From: Limnanthes douglasii subsp. nivea
Taxonomy: Eukaryota > Streptophyta > Magnoliopsida > Brassicales > Limnanthaceae
Direction: 5' to 3'
NCBI GenBank assembly: GCA_036936605.1
Contig: JAUPFV010000001.1
Span: forward strand, 173,358,420 to 173,422,419
Length of the DNA stretch: 64,000 nucleotides
In this document: positions 58,360 through 64,000 of the stretch, piece after piece
Numbering within the stretch: the first letter of the stretch is position 1
Layout of the letters: each line of letters opens with the position of its first letter
The notes under the pieces: model-generated
Told to the model about the DNA's origin: nothing
Seen by the model: the letters and a program-made list of their open reading frames with translations, nothing else
The model's database searches: none
Translations under genes and position numbers: made by a program

Positions 58360-59268
58360 CAAAATAACGATCTAATTTTCATGTACAAAACGAAGCAATA
58401 GATTAAATAAATTGTATAAAATGAAGCACAAAATATGATATTAGTGTGGTTCAGATTATGAAAAAAATCATACTTTTACGGAAAATGAACACTCTTTTAT
58501 ATATAAGCAGGTTACATAAGACTCTTAAACATAAAAGACTCAACCATTATTTGTAAGAAAAGATGACGTAAATCACAAATGCTTCTCTTGAGTGTTTATC
58601 TCTCACCTCAATTATCTCACAAAATACATATAACTATTTTCTTTCTCTTAGAAAATATACTACTCGCGTAATTGCACCACCACAGCCACGCCCCACATTA
58701 GATAACAATATTTTCTTCCATTTATAGATTTAGGTAAAACCCTAATTCTTCATCAAATGCTATATATTAAAGCTCATTAATCAACGATTGAAATAACTCA
58801 TACTTCATTACTATAGATTACCTCATAAATAACAAATCATAATTAGTATAGAAGAGTCAATTAATATATAATATTTAATTAATATTAGAAGACTAAAATA
58901 TGAGACCTAATCAATATACGAGACTAATAAATTTGAAAACTACACTTCGGCCCAAGTGCTACGGTTCAGCTCGCTTCAGATCAGAGTGGTACTTCAGATT
59001 AGCTCGCTTCAGACCACCGTACTTTGGACCGACCTGCTTTGGCTCAACACATATTACCTTTGATACAATGGTCACCGGTCTTTGAGCGCTTGTCTCAACC
59101 CTTAGGATCAGCAAACGTCTCCGCAACTAAGTCACGACTCAAACCTCAAAGAGTTTTCATAGTTCTTGCATATACATGTGATGACAGATCCAACACTCAT
59201 CTAGTCGTACGATAATACCTATGTTGATGAGTTACTTTTAGCATACACCTAAAAATTATCCATCTAGG
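58360..59268 (-). repeat. 3' LTR of the older copia element
   Basis: Collinear with 61392-62291: shared AAAGCTCATTAATCAACGAT, TTGAAATAACTC, TTGTCTCAACCCTTAGG, TAAGTC(A/G)CGACTCAA. Contains a degenerate CTTCAGA(C/T)CA repeat at about 58945-59060. Left boundary approximate. Confidence 0.75.
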
Positions 59269-61391
59269 ATTATAGTAACACTAGTCTTCGTTTCATCCAA
59301 TGTTCTACTCTTTAGAGACTAGCTCACCTGCATCTCAAACTCGCACAATTCTCATGCAATTCGTGAGCTTTGAAACAGGTAATAGATTGGTTAGAGGATC
59401 TGAAGGATTTTTCTTGCTAGAAATATTAGCTAACTTCACTTTCTCATTCTCCACCAAATCTCGCATCAAGTGCAACTTAATGTCTACATGTTTAGCTTGC
59501 TCATGGAACATTCAATTTTTCATCAAATAAATAGTACTAGTGTTGTTACAGAATAAAACCATATCTTGCTCCATACTAGTGAGTTCACTTTATAATCCCT
59601 TCAACTAAATAACTTCATCTGTGGCTTTCATAATAGCTATATACTCGACTTTCATAGATGACAATGCATCGACCTTCTGTATACAAGACTTCCAGCTAAC
59701 CATACCTCCAAGCACAGTAAACATATAACCTGAAGTAGAATTCTTTGTATCGAGGCAACCTACATAATTGGAGTCCACATACCATCTCAATAATATATCA
59801 TTTGTATCATTCTGATTGTAACACAAACCTAAAGTAGCCACCTATGGTAGATTCCCATGCCAGACCCCCAAGTACTCCATTGAATGTCTAGTTGCTGGGC
59901 ATAAACTTCACCCTCTTTCTTTTACCCAAAGTACAGCTTTCACAAAAGCTTAGTTTTTAAACTACATATCATCTAACAAACCATGTTTACGTGAGTTCCT
60001 TTTTGCTTAAATTTCCCAATTGATGATGCCACAACCTGGTAGAGTCTTTCAGCACACTAGGCACACCCCCTTACTACTACAAACCTCTCAAAAATAACAC
60101 ACCATTAGTCACATTGCCCTTCATAACAACAAGAAAGTCGAATTTAAGTTTTCCATCTTCACCACTATAGGTAAACCCTTCCTCATATCAAATCTCAATC
60201 GAAAAAAAGTTACGTTTAACTTCGGGTAATTAGTTTATATTATTCATCATTCTCTCAAGTTCGGTAGATATCTTAAGCCGAACCATTCCAATCCTTTTGA
60301 CATCATAAGAGTCGTCATTCTTGAGGATGACCTTTCCACCATCAAACATTCGCAGCTCTTCAAACTAATGCTTATTGGAAGTCATGTGGAATGAAGCACC
60401 CGAATCCAACACTCATTTATCATTATACCTACAAGAATAAGAAGTCATTAACCCATTAGTGTACTCACAATCATCAGATAACATTGCAGTATATCCGAAT
60501 TCGGTGTTCTGATAGTTGTTGTCATTTCGCTTCTCCATACATTTTTTTACTGATATGTCATTTCTTCTTACATTCCCAAAAAACTAATTTTGAATCCGTT
60601 CACTCACCTTTAGACTTTGATCTAAAGTTTTCTCTCCTCTTACTTGAATATCTCTTTCTCGACCTATCTTTCACCACTCAGTCTATATCCTTTGAAGTCA
60701 CCTTTTAGAATACTTTTCCTTTGAAGATCTTTGGAGTTCAAGGTGCTCTTGAATTTGATCATGGTAAATGATTTTTTCTCATAGAGTATGTTATCCATGA
60801 AGTGTTTATAATCCTTTAATAGAGAGCTTAAGAGGATTATTGCATGTTCCCCATCATACACCTTCACACCAACTCTAGTCAAGTCAAGTATGATTCGGTT
60901 ATAATCATTTAGATGCCTTCTGATAACAATACTATTATCCATAAACATCTTGTAAAGCAGTTTCTTCAGATAAAATATGTTCACCAAGGAATTTTTTATG
61001 TAAATTATCTACAACCGATTCCATATCCTCAACATCGTAGGCTCTTCAGATACCTCTAGTAGTAATTCATCTCCCAAGCTCAGTGTGAGAGAACTAAAAG
61101 CTTTAAATAGTACCATGACACAAACCTGTGTAGATTTATCATCAATAACATCAACCAATCATTTATGTACTAGGTAATCCTTAACCTTAATTCTTTAGAT
61201 GTTGAAATTATTTTATCTCTAAAATTTATCTAGGTTAGCTTTATAGAACTCATCTTCGTTTCTTTTGGTTTCTAAATGAAATTTGTTTGTTCAGCCTTTA
61301 GATCGACAATTGTTCTACTTCTACTATTGTTTTTCCATGCTCATTACATCACTTATTGAGGAAACCAACGTTCAGATGAGGCTAGAACCGA
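59269..61391 (-). pseudogene. Remains of the older copia polyprotein
   Basis: From right to left: gag (60987-60664, IILDLTRVGVKVYDGEHAII, then ALLEDYKHFMD-like and KSTLNSKDLQ), protease near 60415-60370 (VLDSGASFHMTSNKH), a following stretch near 60340-60150 (LPEVKRNFFS), then an abrupt switch near 59900 to the RNase H end (59841-59605, RWYVDSNYVGCLDTKNSTSG, YIAIMKATDE). The integrase core and RT motifs are absent, so an internal deletion joined these parts. A degenerate PBS-like CGGTTCTAGCCTCA lies next to the 5' LTR. Many stops. Confidence 0.82.
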
Positions 61392-62291
61392 TGTATCGAT
61401 TAATCGAACCCTAAGAAAAATAAATTACCATATGTAAGAAGAGAGCAATAAATAAATGAAAGAGTAATAAAACCAAGCATAGAAGATAAATTTAATGGTT
61501 CAAATTATGGAAATATTCTTGTATCCACGGACAACAAACATTTTTTTATAAACAAATAGGTTACAAAAAAACTCTCAAACACAAAGACCTCAATCACTAT
61601 ATGTTACAAAAGATGATGTGATTACAAAAACCTCTCTTTAGTGGTTTATCTTACCTAATTTATCTATCAAAATACCTAGAGATATTTTACTCAGTCAGAA
61701 AATATGTTGCTCATGCAACTATCACACTATATTACAATATCTTCTCCAATTTATAAGTTTAGGAAAAACCCTAATTGTCTATTAGACGCTCCTGATTAAA
61801 GCTCATTAATCAACGATTGAAATAACTCGTAATCCATTTAATATGAAACCTCATAAATGAATATAATTAATATATAATACATAATTAGTATGAAATACAA
61901 TTAATATAAGAAGACCAAAGTAGAAGACCCAATTAATCTAGTAATCTTAGACACCCAGCAAATAGAAGACTCCGCTTTGGTCCAATTATGGTGTTATGGT
62001 CTAGCTCACTTTAGATCAGTCTGCTTCGAATCATCTAATTTTAGACCATTTTGTTTCAGACCAACTTGCTTTCACTCATCACATATTTCTTTCGACTCAA
62101 TAGTTATCAGTATTGACAACTTGTCTCAACCCTTAGGTTCCAGTAGACGTCTCTGCCACTAAGTCGCGACTCAAGATTCACCCAGAGACTTTCAACATTT
62201 CTTGCCTAATATATGTATTGGAAAGATATATTTATGCCCAATTAATTCTAAAACAATATCTCTGTTGACGAGTTACTTATAGTCTACACCT
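61392..62291 (-). repeat. 5' LTR of the older copia element
   Basis: Starts TGTATCGATTAATCG on the plus strand beside the PBS-like word. Ends near TCTACACCT, where sequence similarity to the left LTR stops and the ribosomal pseudogene begins. Confidence 0.75.
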
Positions 62292-62612
62292 AACCAGGAA
62301 CAAAATCTAGAATAAAGAATTTGTCATAAAAAAATTAGTTAAAATTTTCCTCCGACCACTGATGGGCTACTCTGCTCTATTGTCTATAGTCAGGCCTTGA
62401 AATATAACATGAAAATTATGGTTGGATGCGGGCTTACTCTTGAAAATTATAAAGCTGAATGTACTCTAATAAAATTAGCTCCCGTAGTTAGTGTATCTAT
62501 TGATCATCGTTGCAAATATTTAGAGAGTCGTCAAGGTAATGCTTAAAGATTTAAAACTTATAATGCCAAGTTAAGTTGTCCTCCCTAGACGTGTTACTTA
62601 TATTTCACTTAT
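62292..62612 (+). pseudogene. Ribosomal protein eL13 (RPL13) pseudogene fragment
   Basis: Plus strand, in pieces: NQ..., KKLVKIFLRP, then LKYNMKIMVGCGLTLENYKA, KLAPVVSVSIDHR, LESRQGNA, RFKTYNAKL, and after a frameshift VLPRRVT. These match in order the plant eL13 segments KKAVKIFPRP, LKYNMKVRAGKGFTLEELKA, KLAPTIGISVDHR, LEGLQTNVQRLKTYKAKL and VFPRRAR. Stops and at least two frameshifts. The first 30 or so residues are missing: the fragment begins where the copia LTR ends. No introns are seen inside, consistent with a retroposed copy. Confidence 0.85.
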
Positions 62613-64000
62613 AATAGGATTTTTATTTTTTTAATTGATAAACAAACAGACGAACAACTTCAATGTGGTACAAACAAACAATGATAAATGTAACCAAATT
62701 GCATCATCCACTGGGTTTAAAATCAAAACTTGATAGTTGATATCAAACCTAATTTTCACTATATCAATGTTATGAATTGGAGTATTTCGTCATATGTAAA
62801 TTCGGTCAATTCTGTTGTTATAAAAGTCCAATAATATAAATGTAATAAACTTATAGTTTATTGGATACTCTCAAGATGCAAGGACATCATACTACTACAA
62901 TTTAGAATTAAATTGATGGTTTGTCAAAGAGAATAAAATTATCAGGTTCATAAGAGAATGTTAAGTAATATGTAGGGGATTCTATTTAATTTAGGATATT
63001 ATAAGCCCTAAATTTAACTATAAACTTAAGTCTTAAAGATCGTAACACAAATAATTTATCGTTTCTTTTTCTCGTGATATTTTTTCTTTAGAAAAAATGG
63101 CTTTTTCATAGTGGTAGATCCATACAGAGGTTATTGCTATTTTTCCAACAAAAACATCCAAGTGACTTGCATACTATCTGATTATCTATAATCACCTCAA
63201 CATATAAGTCTTCCGGTGCAAGAGAAAATAACAACCCCAGGCCCATGATTACTGGTAAATATTTATTTTTCCTTCTTTATACTAGATCATACAAATCATA
63301 AAGCTATCAATTCATATACTTTAAGGTTTCTCACCCAATAAGTTAAACAATTGGTATAAAAGAAATCTTTGATGATTTGGAATTTATATTGACTTTTAAT
63401 TATATCTTTGATATCAAGTGATTTAGATTAGGAGAAAAACTACAAATTTTATTTAATGATGAGACCCATTATGCATGTTTAATGTTCGAGAATTTAAAAT
63501 GCATACTTACGATTTGTTTGGTGCAATCAAGTTAGTTAATTAATTTCTTAACCAGCGATTTAGGCCTGAGATTGTTTTTTTTTCCGAGAAATTCTTCATT
63601 CAAAACAAAAGGATTTTTGATTTTCAAAATCAGGCATTTGTCGTGGAAATTTGGTTCGTTACCGCGAAAATTTAACAACAAAAACATTTTTCTCCGTAAT
63701 AACCCATTTTGTTTTCTATACAAATTAACCTTCAGTTTTCTTATTTTTTCTTGCACGTGAGTTTTCCTAACCCAACTTCCATTCTTACCTACAACAAACC
63801 AATTCACTTTACTTTTTGGGTAATTTAATTTTGGTTGGATATTTTTCAGTACGATTAATTTTGTTTAAACCATCACACTTATATGTTGTCATGTTTAGAT
63901 ATATTTCTATATATGTTTAAAGTGTTAGGTGTTTGAGGTTGTATGATTATGTAACCTTTCCTATATGAGTATTAAGAAAACATGTAGTATTCCAAATGTA
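62613..64000. other. AT-rich interval, nothing recognised
   Basis: No recognisable gene. A 91-codon minus frame at 63532-63807 is Lys/Asn/Leu-rich and looks fortuitous. CACTTATATGTTGTCATGTTTAG at 63880 resembles CACTTATATGTTTGCATGTTTAG at 49380, perhaps a shared dispersed repeat. Confidence 0.45.

Larger units (their letters stand above)
58360..62291 (-). mobile_element. Older Ty1/copia element, internally deleted, minus strand
   Basis: Two long direct repeats of roughly 900 bp (about 58360-59268 and 61392-62291) that are clearly homologous but much diverged enclose only about 2.1 kb. The inside holds gag, protease and an RNase H end in minus orientation, with most integrase and RT missing. 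The left edge is uncertain because the 4.9-kb copia element lies against it. Confidence 0.8.

Noticed and set aside
63532..63807. Minus ORF of 91 codons
   Set aside because: Lys/Asn/Leu composition of AT-rich DNA and no recognisable domain; kept only as a note in the interval description.

Overview
This is a nuclear plant window, most likely from a eudicot. The evidence is a spliced host gene for mitochondrial translation initiation factor IF-2 with plant-type introns, a telo-box near its promoter, and a dense mix of plant transposons: a MULE, hAT MITEs, an L1-type LINE, a tRNA-derived SINE, Ty3/gypsy elements of the Tat type and Ty1/copia elements. The species cannot be fixed from the sequence alone. 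Base composition is AT-rich outside the coding parts.

Layout: (1) 1-3475 is AT-rich, with no gene I can support. (2) 3485-11700 is a complete Mutator-like element (MULE) with terminal inverted repeats and a perfect 9-bp target-site duplication. It carries a plant mobile domain (PMD) gene on +, an unrecognised 129-aa ORF on +, and a transposase gene with a C-terminal OTU-like protease domain on -. The transposase has at least two stops, two frameshifts at homopolymers and a lost catalytic cysteine, while the PMD exons 2-4 remain open. Three clusters of near-perfect hairpins sit in PMD intron 1, upstream of the small ORF, and in transposase intron 1. (3) 13371-19446 is the only host gene: mitochondrial IF-2 on -, seven coding exons, 755 codons, every splice phase consistent. 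(4) 19646-20569 is a hAT-type MITE with an 8-bp duplication, holding a U-snRNA-type promoter (USE plus TATA, 33-bp spacing). (5) 21046-25700 is an L1-type LINE on - whose 1364-codon ORF2 is broken only by three TAG stops. (6) 25735-28800 is an inverted-repeat region built on degenerate GATGCGAAACC repeats. (7) 29091-29292 is a SINE with a perfect 10-bp duplication, 29814-30300 a second hAT MITE, and 30345-31125 a decayed copy of the IF-2 promoter, first exons and intron. (8) 33549-38260 is an old minus-strand gypsy relic. (9) 39082-49346 is a full-length Tat/Retand-like gypsy element with 376-bp LTRs, a tRNA-Arg-like PBS, gag-pol on + and a long spliced antisense ORF on -. (10) 51640-52110 is a copia RT relic. 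53444-58345 is a full-length copia element on -. About 58360-62291 is an older copia element on - with most of integrase and RT deleted. (11) 62292-62612 is a pseudogene fragment of ribosomal protein eL13, cut at the edge of that copia LTR.

Apart from IF-2, the genes are transposon genes. The MULE is the most interesting unit: mobilisation machinery that has decayed, linked to a PMD cargo gene that has stayed open, with structured hairpin arrays beside each of its three genes. The IF-2 gene and the decayed copy of its 5' region show a local duplication with later TE insertions between the copies.
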